From Lachnospiraceae bacterium (GTDB lineage Bacteria > Bacillota > Clostridia > Lachnospirales > Lachnospiraceae), in the NCBI GenBank assembly GCA_900168235.1, contig FUZG01000012.1, positions 55,039 through 119,038 of the forward strand: DNA of 64,000 nucleotides, read 5' to 3'. The position numbers and the translations under genes are program-made. This document shows, one piece after another, positions 1 to 8,156 of the stretch. Below the pieces are notes generated by a model. That model worked only from the letters and a program-made list of their open reading frames with translations, was not told the origin of the DNA and ran no database searches. Within the stretch, counting starts at the first letter, position 1. Each line of letters opens with the position of its first letter.

Positions 1-7
1 GATCAAA

Positions 8-51
8 AGTCCTGAGATCCGCGATGGCAGCGGGTCTTGGGATTTTTTTAA
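8..51 (+). terminator. Rho-independent terminator of an upstream gene
   Basis: An imperfect GC-rich stem (tcctgagatccgc pairing with gcgggtcttggga) is followed by a run of seven T. It presumably ends a transcript entering from the left, so the DUF3798 operon starts afresh. Confidence 0.6.
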
Positions 52-152
52 ATTTACGTAAGGCTGGCTGATACATTGATCAAAACAGTTTTTTTCTTAT
101 TGATGTATTTTTTGCATTTATTATGCATTTTTATAGAAAAATAAATCAACTT

Positions 153-161
153 TGCTATAAT
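153..161 (+). promoter_or_regulatory. Extended -10 promoter of the DUF3798 operon
   Basis: TGCTATAAT forms an extended -10 element about 40 bases before the start codon; no good -35 is seen. A strong ribosome site (AAGGAGG, about 187-193) precedes the ATG at 202. Confidence 0.5.
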
Positions 162-201
162 CAAAAGTATAGCACGTTAATACGTCAAAGGAGGAAAGCG
201 T

Positions 202-1503
202 ATGAGAAAGTTTTTAAGCGTCATGACAGCCACTGTTATGCTTGCTGTTGCTCTGTCAGCATGCGGCAATTCAGGCGGCGCAACAATCAAGACTGTTGAA
301 GAAGATGCTTCTGCAGCAGCTGCCAGCACAACAGCGGCAGAGGAAGCAAAAGAGTCAACAGCAGCTGCTGAGACTGAGGCTTCAGCAGAGGGAGATTACC
401 ACATCGGTATCGTAACAGGTTCTGTTTCACAGTCTGAGGATGACAGACGAGGAGCAGAGGCATTTCAGGCAAAGTATGGTGAGGACAGAGTAATCCTTGC
501 AACATATCCTGATAACTTCACAGAAGAGCTGGAGACAACTATCCAGACTATCGTAAACCTGTCTGATGATGAGGACATGAAGGCCATCATCGTAAATCAG
601 GCTATCCCGGGAACAACAGAAGCATTCCGTCAGATCAAGGAGAGAAGACCTGACATTATCTGCATCGCAGGTGAGTCACACGAGGATCTTCCTGAAATCG
701 GAAGCGCTGCTGACCTTGTCTGCAACAATGACTTCGTAGCACGTGGATACCTTATCATCCGTACAGCTCACGAGCTTGGATGTGACACATTCGTTCACAT
801 TTCATTCCCGCGTCATCTGTCTTATGAGACAATGAGCCGTCGTGTTGCCATCATGAAGGCTGCCTGCGAAGAGTTCGGTATGAAGTTCGTTATGGAGTCT
901 GCTCCCGATCCGACAACTGACGTTGGTGTACCCGGAGCACAGGCTTACATCGCTGAGCATGTTCCTGAATGGGTTGAGAAATATGGTCAGAATTCTGCAT
1001 ATTTCTGTACAAATGATGCTCACACAGAGCCGCTTCTCCGCGGACTTCTTGAGAACGGCGGTTACTTTATCGAAGCTGACCTTCCGTCACCTCTTATGGG
1101 ATATCCCGGAGCACTTGGTCTTGACCTGACAGAGGAAGCAGGAGACTTTGAGAAGATCCTTGCAAAGGTTGAGAGCTCTGTAGTAGAAAAGGGCGGCGCA
1201 GGCAGATTCGGAACATGGGCATATTCCTATGGATACACTGTTTCCGCAGGTCTTGCACAGCACGCTATGAACGTTATCGACGGTAAGAGCGAGCTTACAG
1301 ATATCGATGATATCTCAAAGGCTTACGAGGAGTTCTCACCGGGTGCTGCATGGAACGGATCAAACTACACAAATGCTGATACAGGCGTAAAGGCAGACAA
1401 TACATTCCTTATCTATCAGGATACTTACATCATGGGCGATCCGGGTCACTACATGGGATCAACAGATGTTGAAGTACCGGAGAAGTACTTCACAACAAAG
1501 TAA
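202..1503 (+). CDS. DUF3798-family substrate-binding lipoprotein
   Basis: The 433-residue protein begins with a lipoprotein signal peptide and lipobox LSAC (Cys about 21), then a low-complexity Ala/Glu/Thr linker to about residue 65. The body opens with a beta strand and Ser/Glu-rich loop (IGIVTGSVSQSEDD) typical of the DUF3798 family, which has the two-lobed fold of periplasmic binding proteins. It is the first gene of an ABC importer operon and is followed by an RbsA-like ATPase and two permeases, so it is inferred to be the extracellular solute receptor. The ligand is unknown; family context (RbsA/BMP-like importers) is compatible with a sugar, nucleoside or small signal. The start has a near-perfect Shine-Dalgarno. 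Confidence 0.85.
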   Translation: MRKFLSVMTATVMLAVALSACGNSGGATIKTVEEDASAAAASTTAAEEAKESTAAAETEASAEGDYHIGIVTGSVSQSEDDRRGAEAFQAKYGEDRVILATYPDNFTEELETTIQTIVNLSDDEDMKAIIVNQAIPGTTEAFRQIKERRPDIICIAGESHEDLPEIGSAADLVCNNDFVARGYLIIRTAHELGCDTFVHISFPRHLSYETMSRRVAIMKAACEEFGMKFVMESAPDPTTDVGVPGAQAYIAEHVPEWVEKYGQNSAYFCTNDAHTEPLLRGLLENGGYFIEADLPSPLMGYPGALGLDLTEEAGDFEKILAKVESSVVEKGGAGRFGTWAYSYGYTVSAGLAQHAMNVIDGKSELTDIDDISKAYEEFSPGAAWNGSNYTNADTGVKADNTFLIYQDTYIMGDPGHYMGSTDVEVPEKYFTTK

Positions 1504-1586
1504 ATCGCGAAAGTAATAATATGTATCTTTAACGCGTGGGGAGATTTCTGATCTCCCCACGTTGTACAAAGGGAGAGGTATTAGAA

Positions 1587-3173
1587 ATGGGAAGCGTACC
1601 GCTTTTAGAAATGCGAAATATAAAGAAGGACTTTTTTGGAAATCAGGTCCTTTCAGACATTAACCTTACCCTGAACGAAGGAGAGGTCATCGGACTCGTC
1701 GGAGAAAATGGCGCAGGTAAGTCAACTTTGATGAAGATACTGTTCGGTGCAGATGTTATAAGAGAGACCGGAGGATACGGCGGAGATATCCTTCTTAATG
1801 GAGAAAAAGTATCTTTCGCATCACCTTTTGATGCCATTGCAGCGGGTATTGGAATGGTTCATCAGGAATTTTCACTTATACCCGGGTTTTCTGCTACAGA
1901 AAACATTTTGCTTAATAGAGAATCAAAAAGAAAGAGTGTTTTATCTGAGATCATCAGCGACAGAATGGATACGCTGAACCGCAAGGAAATGGACACACGT
2001 GCCCAGGATGCGATCAAAAAAATGGGCGTTAATATAGATCAGGACATGCGGATAAACAATATGCCTGTCGGACATAAGCAGTTTACCGAGATCGCGCGAG
2101 AGCTTTCAAAGAAGCAGCTGAAGCTTTTGATCCTTGATGAGCCTACAGCGGTTCTGACAGAGAAAGAGGCGGAGGCACTTCTGGAGTCTATCCGCGGTAT
2201 GTCAAAGAGAGGCATAGCTGTTATCTTTATCACTCACAGACTGGGTGAGATCCTGTCCGTATGCGACAAAGTCGTGACTATGAGAGACGGCTATATCGTT
2301 AATGAGTCTCCTGCAAAGGATACAAATGTTGCAGAGATAACTCACTGGATGGTTGGCAGAAGCGTAGACGGAGCAGATGTAAATTACGTAACTGAGGATA
2401 CAGGCAAGGACAAGAGGACTATCCTTTCTATCAGAAAGCTCTGGGTTGATATGCCCGGAGAAACAGTCCGAAACGTTAATCTTGATGTCAGGGAAGGTGA
2501 GATACTTGGAATCGGTGGTCTTGCAGGACAGGGAAAACTTGGAATCCCTAATGGTGTCATGGGTCTTTATCAGGCAGGCGGTCAGGTAACTTTTGACGGA
2601 GAGGAGATACCTCTTAATGATCCGAGAAAGTGTCTTGATTCAAACTTTGCCTTTGTATCAGAGGACAGAAGAGGTGTAGGACTTCTGCTGGATGAGTCGC
2701 TGGAGTGGAATGTTTCATTCCCGGCCATGCAGGTCCAGAATAAATACTTAAAGAGCTTCTTTGGCGGACTCATCAAGTGGAGAGATGACGCAGCGATAAA
2801 GGAAGTTACAAAGAAGTATATCGATGAGCTGAAGATCAAATGCACGAGCTCAACCCAGAAAGCAAAGGAACTTTCAGGCGGAAACCAGCAGAAGGTCTGC
2901 CTTGCAAAAGCTTTTGCGCTTGAGCCGAAACTTCTCTTTGTCAGTGAGCCTACGAGAGGAATCGATGTAGGCGCAAAGGCACTGGTACTTGATGCGCTGA
3001 AAAAGTTCAACAAGGAAAAAGGCGTTACTATCGTAATGGTTTCTTCGGAGCTTGAAGAACTCAGACAGACATGTGACAGGATCGCTGTTGTTTCAGGAGG
3101 AAAGGTTGCAGGAATACTTCCCGCAGGCGAATGTCTTGAAAGATTCGGCGAACTGATGCTGCAGAACTGTTAA
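1587..3173 (+). CDS. RbsA/MglA-like duplicated ABC transporter ATPase
   Basis: The 528-residue protein carries two ABC ATPase domains in tandem, as in RbsA/MglA/BMP-type importers. The first has Walker A GENGAGKST, an ILDEPTAVLT Walker B and a HRLGEI switch. The second has a weak Walker A (GLAGQGKLG, lacking the canonical GKS/T), signature LSGGNQQKV and Walker B-like FVSEPTRGID. A degenerate second site is normal in this family. ATG 1587 was chosen because GGGAGAGG lies at a proper distance before it; an upstream in-frame ATG (1536) has no ribosome site and adds 17 unrelated residues. It energises the two permeases that follow. Confidence 0.9.
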   Translation: MGSVPLLEMRNIKKDFFGNQVLSDINLTLNEGEVIGLVGENGAGKSTLMKILFGADVIRETGGYGGDILLNGEKVSFASPFDAIAAGIGMVHQEFSLIPGFSATENILLNRESKRKSVLSEIISDRMDTLNRKEMDTRAQDAIKKMGVNIDQDMRINNMPVGHKQFTEIARELSKKQLKLLILDEPTAVLTEKEAEALLESIRGMSKRGIAVIFITHRLGEILSVCDKVVTMRDGYIVNESPAKDTNVAEITHWMVGRSVDGADVNYVTEDTGKDKRTILSIRKLWVDMPGETVRNVNLDVREGEILGIGGLAGQGKLGIPNGVMGLYQAGGQVTFDGEEIPLNDPRKCLDSNFAFVSEDRRGVGLLLDESLEWNVSFPAMQVQNKYLKSFFGGLIKWRDDAAIKEVTKKYIDELKIKCTSSTQKAKELSGGNQQKVCLAKAFALEPKLLFVSEPTRGIDVGAKALVLDALKKFNKEKGVTIVMVSSELEELRQTCDRIAVVSGGKVAGILPAGECLERFGELMLQNC

Positions 3174-3206
3174 GTAAAATTACACTTGTTTAGAGGAGTA
3201 TTAGTG

Positions 3207-4277
3207 ATGAGTGAACAAACACAGCCGATCACACTTAAGGAAAGGGTTCGTGGCGCAGCAGAGGAGTTTGGTCTTCCGAGACTGATAATAACCGGTTTCC
3301 TTGTGCTTTTGCTCATAGTATCACCCTTTGTCGGAGCTGATCTTCCGACACAGATATCAAATATCATCAACCGCTTTAGCTGGAATGGAATACTGGTTTT
3401 AGCGATGGTTCCCATGGTGCACTCCGGATGCGGACTGAATTTCGGTCTCCCGCTCGGTATCATTTCGGGACTTCTCGGAGCTACCTTATCCATTGAGCTT
3501 GGATTTTCAGGGTCATTTTCATTCTTTATGGCGGCACTTTTAGCTACACCTTTTGCCCTTGTATTCGGAACAGTTTACGGATGGCTTTTAAATAAGATAA
3601 AGGGCGGAGAAATGATGATCGCAACATACGTTGGATTTTCATCGGTTTCTCTCATGTGCATGATGTGGCTTCTCCTTCCCTACCACAGCCCGAACATGGT
3701 TTGGGGAATGGCAGGTAAGGGCCTTAGAACAACAATATCTCTTGAAGGATATTACACACAGGCGCTCGCAAAGATCCTTCAGATCAACATCGGAAATCTT
3801 TCGATTCCGACAGGAGCTATCCTTTTCTTTGCGCTCCTGGCATTTGGCATGTGGGCATTCCTTCATACAAAGACCGGAACAGCTATGACTGCTGTAGGTT
3901 CAAACCCTGAGTTTGCCAGATCTGCAGGTATCAATGTAGACAAGATAAGGATCATCTCAGTTGTGATGTCTACATGGCTCGCAGCTATCGGAATCCTTGT
4001 GTATGAGCAGGGATTTGGATTTATCCAGCTTTATATGGCACCTTTCTACATGGCGCTTCCTGCTGTTTCAGCTATCCTTATCGGAGGAGCGACAGTAAAC
4101 AAAGCGTCCATCATGAACGTTATCATCGGTACGATCCTTTTCCAGGGTATCGTTACCATGACACCTACTGTAATGAACAATATGATCCACCTCGACATGA
4201 GTGAGGTTATTAGAATCATTGTTTCCAACGGAATGATCCTGTATGCACTTACGAGAAAGACGGAGGGAACAAAATGA
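3207..4277 (+). CDS. ABC transporter permease, BPD_transp_2 (RbsC-like) family
   Basis: The 356-residue integral membrane protein has about 8-10 hydrophobic segments and the conserved cytoplasmic loop AVGSNPEFARSAGINVDKIR found in RbsC/BMP-type permeases (the EAA-like coupling loop of this family). ATG 3207 follows AGAGGAG at good spacing. Its stop overlaps the next permease by four bases (ATGA), so the two are translationally coupled. It probably forms a heterodimeric channel with that neighbour, as in nucleoside/BMP-type importers that use two different permeases. Confidence 0.88.
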   Translation: MSEQTQPITLKERVRGAAEEFGLPRLIITGFLVLLLIVSPFVGADLPTQISNIINRFSWNGILVLAMVPMVHSGCGLNFGLPLGIISGLLGATLSIELGFSGSFSFFMAALLATPFALVFGTVYGWLLNKIKGGEMMIATYVGFSSVSLMCMMWLLLPYHSPNMVWGMAGKGLRTTISLEGYYTQALAKILQINIGNLSIPTGAILFFALLAFGMWAFLHTKTGTAMTAVGSNPEFARSAGINVDKIRIISVVMSTWLAAIGILVYEQGFGFIQLYMAPFYMALPAVSAILIGGATVNKASIMNVIIGTILFQGIVTMTPTVMNNMIHLDMSEVIRIIVSNGMILYALTRKTEGTK

Positions 4278-5377
4278 ATAAGTACAACGTAAGCGATATC
4301 TTAAGAAGATTTTCCGTTCCCATCATGTTTGTCCTGATCTGCGTGATCTGCGCGCCGATATCCGGACTGTCACCGAGCTATCTTGCAAATGAGATCGTGA
4401 CAAGAATGGGAAGAAATGCGTTCCTGATACTGAGTCTCCTTATCCCAATCATGGCGGGAATGGGACTGAATTTCAGCATGACTCTGGGAGCCATGGCAGG
4501 TGAGATAGGTCTGATACTTGTCTGCGACTGGCAGATCATCGGTATCCCGGGAATGATACTCGCGATGATCATTTCCATCCCGATCTCTGCGCTCCTCGGA
4601 CTTTTCTGCGGAAAGGTCCTGAACATGGCAAAGGGCAGAGAGATGATCACGAGTTACATTATAAGCTTCTTTATAAATGGTATATATCAGCTCGTAGTGC
4701 TCTACCTTATGGGACCTGTCATCCCGATAAAGCACAGCACAATAAAGCTTCCCAGAGGCTATGGTGTCAGAAATACAGTATCTCTGCTGTCAATGAGACA
4801 GAAGCTGGATAACCTTATCCCGCTTTCCATCGCAGGAGTAAAAATTCCTGTGGCTACATTTATCATCGTATTTTTACTCTGTCTCGTGATCGTATGGTTC
4901 AGAAAGACCAAACTCGGACAGGATATGAGAGCAGTGGGACAGGATATGGAAGTTGCGAAGGATGCAGGTATCAATGTAGAGCGCACAAGAATCATTTCCA
5001 TGGTGCTTTCTACAGTATTTGCCGGAGTCGGTATGATAATCTACCTTCAGAACATGGGAAATATCGCGACTTACAGTTCACACTCACAGATCGGAATGTT
5101 CTGTATCGCAGCGCTTCTTGTAGGCGGTGCTTCCGTTGACAAGGCATCGATCGGAAATGTATTTCTCGGAATCGTACTGTTCCACACAATGTTCATCGTA
5201 GCGCCGAAGGCAGGAACAGTCATCACAGGCGACTCCATGATCGGTGAGTATTTCCGTGTATTCGTTTCATACGCAGTCATCACAGTTGCACTTGTAATGT
5301 ATGAGACTAATAAGAGAAAAAATAAGAGTAAGGCCGGAGAACAGCTGGCATTAGATCAGGAGGCAGCAAATGAATAA
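4274..5377 (+). CDS. ABC transporter permease, BPD_transp_2 family (second subunit)
   Basis: The 367-residue polytopic protein is paralogous to the preceding permease and carries the same loop (AVGQDMEVAKDAGINVERTR). The start overlaps the stop of the first permease (ATGA). The C terminus is Lys/Asn/Gln-rich and cytoplasmic. It overlaps the following small gene by eight bases, so all five genes appear to be one transcript. Substrate is not determined by sequence. Confidence 0.88.
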   Translation: MNKYNVSDILRRFSVPIMFVLICVICAPISGLSPSYLANEIVTRMGRNAFLILSLLIPIMAGMGLNFSMTLGAMAGEIGLILVCDWQIIGIPGMILAMIISIPISALLGLFCGKVLNMAKGREMITSYIISFFINGIYQLVVLYLMGPVIPIKHSTIKLPRGYGVRNTVSLLSMRQKLDNLIPLSIAGVKIPVATFIIVFLLCLVIVWFRKTKLGQDMRAVGQDMEVAKDAGINVERTRIISMVLSTVFAGVGMIIYLQNMGNIATYSSHSQIGMFCIAALLVGGASVDKASIGNVFLGIVLFHTMFIVAPKAGTVITGDSMIGEYFRVFVSYAVITVALVMYETNKRKNKSKAGEQLALDQEAANE

Positions 5378-5849
5378 GGCGAATAAAAAGACATGGATAT
5401 ATCGCTTTGCGGCACTTGCTGCAGTACTTCTGGTCGCAGCGGCCATGTTTATCATAGGCAGAGGACATACGGTTTATTTTGACAACAAGATGCCTGAAAA
5501 TGCATCCGGAAACATAGAGGTTCCTTACAGTATCGAAGTCTTTGTTAATGGAGAGAAAGTAGCGAAATTAAAGGACGGCGACAGAGGCATGGCAGAGACC
5601 ATGGGACAGAACTTCAAGATGGAGCTCCTTGTCACAAAGGAAAAGGGCGGAAAAACTTCCAAGATTGAGGTTGGAATGTCCCTTCCCTACAACATGGACG
5701 GCATTATTCTGAATCTTCCGGCAATGCTTGCCGGTATGGACGAGAGTCAGTACCTCACAGAATTTATCCCGACACCTTCAAGCGAGGATACGGAGGACGA
5801 GGAAGTCGTAACAGACGACACCGAAGGACTTATGGATTTTGGAGAATAA
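5370..5849 (+). CDS. Small membrane-anchored accessory protein (DUF6672-like)
   Basis: The 159-residue protein has one N-terminal transmembrane segment (about 12-32) followed by an extracellular beta-rich domain and an acidic tail rich in Asp/Glu. It is translationally coupled to the permease before it and is the last gene of the importer operon. It resembles proteins annotated DUF6672 that sit beside such permeases, but this assignment is from memory. Function is unknown; an accessory or lipid-side component of the transporter is an inference from position only. Confidence 0.65.
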   Translation: MNKANKKTWIYRFAALAAVLLVAAAMFIIGRGHTVYFDNKMPENASGNIEVPYSIEVFVNGEKVAKLKDGDRGMAETMGQNFKMELLVTKEKGGKTSKIEVGMSLPYNMDGIILNLPAMLAGMDESQYLTEFIPTPSSEDTEDEEVVTDDTEGLMDFGE

Positions 5850-5867
5850 GATAAAAATGAGTTGAAG

Positions 5868-5903
5868 AGAGCCATCACGGTTTGTCGTGATGGCTCTTTG
5901 TCT
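5868..5903 (+). terminator. Terminator of the DUF3798 importer operon
   Basis: A perfect 12-bp stem (AGAGCCATCACG / CGTGATGGCTCT) with a 6-base loop is followed by a T-rich stretch (ttgtctt). It lies between converging genes. Confidence 0.85.
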
Positions 5904-7297
5904 TATACCGACCCGAAGCTGTCATAGTATATACATCTATGGCTGCAGCCTCCATTAAAAAGCTTTTTGCAGGCTTTCATACAATAGGTTGCTTCCTCTT
6001 CGCTCTGGTTCCGACCTATTCGTTTTCTTATGTACCCGATATTTTCAAAGTTTGCTTCCTTTCCGGGTATTAATGCGGCACAGGCATTAACCCAGATCAC
6101 ATTGCAGTCGTCATGAGCACACAGGTCAAGAGACAGCTTAAAGTCGTGAGAGCCTGTGGAATATGCAGGAGCTATGATCAGTGTGAGCATAAAACTTCTC
6201 ATGATGCGCTCCATATATTCATTAGTAAGGAAATCCTTACAGATCATGACTGCGAAACGGCCGATCCCTTCGTAGTGAAAGATCGCTATCTTTGTGTCCT
6301 GCCTCAGATTCTCCCTATATTGTCCATGACTTGTTTTAATGAAAAACGGATTATGCTTATGCTGTCTCGTAAGTACGGAGCCATGCCTGTCGAGAACTGA
6401 AGAATAGTTGTATCCATCGATACTACAGGAGGGGAGTACGATGATCGAAGGTATATGTTTGGCTTGCTCACCGTCGAGAGCTCTGAGCTTATTTTGTATA
6501 AATGTCTCCATTGTAGGATTGCCAAGCATCTCCGGGAATACTATCAGCTCGCTGCCTTTTTCTCCTGCAAGTAAAATCTTTTTCCACACAAGTTCGTTGT
6601 CTGCCTTCGCAAGTGCGGGATTGTAGTTAATGTTAAAAATCTGGAAATGCTCGGTTTTTTTGTAGTGAATATCAAAATTTGATTTTGCATTCAGCGGTGA
6701 TGCCGCAACGTTAAGCTGTTTCGTTTTCTCGAAGGTTGGAAAAGATCCCCGGGGAATAAATATGTGCTCAGCCTCAATGTCAGGCACATCCTCAACCACC
6801 AGAAGGTAACTAAGATAACTGTCGATCCTTACATATGAGAAAGAATGTCTGTGTTTTCTGGACCATACGCAGCGCATCTTTGGCAAAAGGGAAATCCCGG
6901 TTGTATTCCGGTTTGTATTGATCTCTGTAGATACGAGCTTCTCTTCAAGAATTTCCCGTTCATCATAAAGAAGAACCGACACAGTTTCATCCAGAGCCTG
7001 CAGAAACCGTATAATTCCGTTCTTATCTTTTGTTTTTAAAAGCAAGTCTTTGAAATTATATAGCTTTTCGATGTATTCCTGAGTTATATCAGGCTCAAAA
7101 ACAGGAATGTACTTGTTCTTATTACTCATATAGAGATCAGTATTTTCCTGTATAAAATTATCAATGCGGATTTTTTCCTTTATAGAAATGCTTTTATATA
7201 AAACAAGGTATTCCTTACCTATGGAACTAATTAAAAATGAGCATAATTCAGCAATTATGTTATATATCAAGATTCTGTAAGGAATGTGTTGTTCCAT
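5903..7297 (-). CDS. Carbon-nitrogen hydrolase (nitrilase-fold) protein, possibly 5'-truncated
   Basis: The 464-residue protein has a nitrilase-superfamily domain from about residue 220 on. The catalytic triad is visible: Glu256 in FPEM, Lys314 in HKHNPF and Cys353 in MICKDF. Residues 1-200 are helical and match no family I recognise. The C-terminal tail is Cys-rich (CMKAC and CSHRC), possibly metal-binding. The start has AAAGGGG 11 bases upstream but lies about 20 bases from the point where a nucleoside hydrolase fragment stops matching its intact paralogue, so the original 5' end may be lost. Some defence-associated reverse transcriptases (DRT, UG1/UG5 types) carry a C-terminal nitrilase domain; no RT motif is visible here. 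It may equally be a complete stand-alone amidase. Confidence 0.7.
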   Translation of the reverse strand: MEQHIPYRILIYNIIAELCSFLISSIGKEYLVLYKSISIKEKIRIDNFIQENTDLYMSNKNKYIPVFEPDITQEYIEKLYNFKDLLLKTKDKNGIIRFLQALDETVSVLLYDEREILEEKLVSTEINTNRNTTGISLLPKMRCVWSRKHRHSFSYVRIDSYLSYLLVVEDVPDIEAEHIFIPRGSFPTFEKTKQLNVAASPLNAKSNFDIHYKKTEHFQIFNINYNPALAKADNELVWKKILLAGEKGSELIVFPEMLGNPTMETFIQNKLRALDGEQAKHIPSIIVLPSCSIDGYNYSSVLDRHGSVLTRQHKHNPFFIKTSHGQYRENLRQDTKIAIFHYEGIGRFAVMICKDFLTNEYMERIMRSFMLTLIIAPAYSTGSHDFKLSLDLCAHDDCNVIWVNACAALIPGKEANFENIGYIRKRIGRNQSEEEATYCMKACKKLFNGGCSHRCIYYDSFGSV

Positions 7298-7314
7298 CGT
7301 AACGAGAACCCCTT

Positions 7315-7712
7315 TCGTTCATCTTAGTGTAGTTTTTGAGTATTTCATGGTGCTGTGCGTACCATTCTTCTCCGCCCTGACGCTGATACATGAATTTTCC
7401 GTTAGGGTTCGGAGTGAAGTTTACTGTAGCATCATCATTTATTGTGAGGTCACCCCGTTCGGAGTAAACAAAAGTGCCAGGGAATACAGCATTGAGTACA
7501 CAAAGGTGATCCCACATACGCTGTCCGGTTTCACAGTTTTTGTACATATAGGTCTGCTTTATCGGATGTACATTTACATCCGCGAGGTCAGATAGAACTT
7601 CAGAAGGCTTGTATTCGAGAGCGTCGCCTACAGGACTTGGTGACAGATAGGTAGTCACGTTGGAAGGAAGCCCTGCATCCATCATCTTATTTCGGCATAT
7701 TGCTCCATACAA
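7315..7712 (-). pseudogene. Broken nucleoside hydrolase (paralogue of the gene at 37.3-38.3 kb)
   Basis: Reading on the minus strand, about 118 residues match the C-terminal part of the intact secreted nucleoside hydrolase at 37288-38340 almost identically (for example VHPIKQTYMYK and QRMWDHLCVLNAVFPG). Near 7670 the motif KMMDAGL, which in the intact protein lies near residue 65, is joined directly to PSNVTTYL, which lies near residue 230. The join is at a short shared sequence (gcag..ctt), indicating an internal deletion. Signal peptide and the metal-binding DTDIGNSTDD motif are missing, and the last few codons are replaced. A mobile element (7727-7916) lies at the 5' side. It cannot encode an active hydrolase. 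Confidence 0.85.
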
Positions 7713-7726
7713 TAGAGTGTTTATAT

Positions 7727-7916
7727 GATGTCAGGGTCAAAAGGTCAAAATCCGATTGTGCTTGCACAAAGAGGATTGAGACCTTGGGACCCGCAAAACA
7801 CGAGCAAGTAGCGTTATTACGCGGAATGCGAGTGTTTTAGGATTGCGGGAATTGCATAGCAATGAAGCAATCCGTGACATCAGTAAGGGGCAAAATTTAC
7901 TTTTGACCCTTACATC
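7727..7916 (+). mobile_element. MITE-like element, full-length copy 1 (190 bp)
   Basis: The element begins GATGTCAGGGTCAAAAG and ends with the inverse of GATGTAAGGGTCAAAAG (16 of 17 match), and is flanked by a perfect 7-bp direct repeat TTTATAT (7720-7726 and 7917-7923). The interior has no ORF of note and contains several small palindromes. Nearly identical copies lie at 9660-9849 and, inverted, at 14272-14461. Confidence 0.88.
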
Positions 7917-7966
7917 TTTATATGTAAAAAAATTGTTGCGTAGTTCAAGAAGGAACAAAATAAGTA

Positions 7967-8097
7967 TTGACATATGAAAAAAAGGGCTGTATAGTAAAAA
8001 TCACATATGGAACGGATTCCACATAAGAAAAAGTATAAAACATGCACAATATAAAGATGTGTGTTTTTATTTTTAGAGTGCTGTGGAACGGGTTCCA
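7967..8097 (+). promoter_or_regulatory. LacI-regulated promoter with two palindromic operators
   Basis: TTGACA (7967-7972), 17 bases, then TATAGT (7990-7995) form a near-consensus sigma-A promoter. Two operators follow: TGGAACGGATTCCA (8008-8021) just past the expected start site, and TGGAACGGGTTCCA (8084-8097). The TGGAA/TTCCA arms are perfect and the centres are 76 bp apart, about seven helical turns, which would allow looping. The likely ligand-responsive repressor is the LacI-family gene at 11752. Confidence 0.85.
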
Positions 8098-8156
8098 TAA
8101 AAGGAGGAAATTGTTTTATTTATCCGCATGAGAAGGGCGGAGAAAGGGAGTTACGA

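Noticed and set aside
7737..7973. Minus-strand frame across the first mobile element copy
   Set aside because: It reads through the element and its terminal repeats without a ribosome site; the other copies show no conserved frame.
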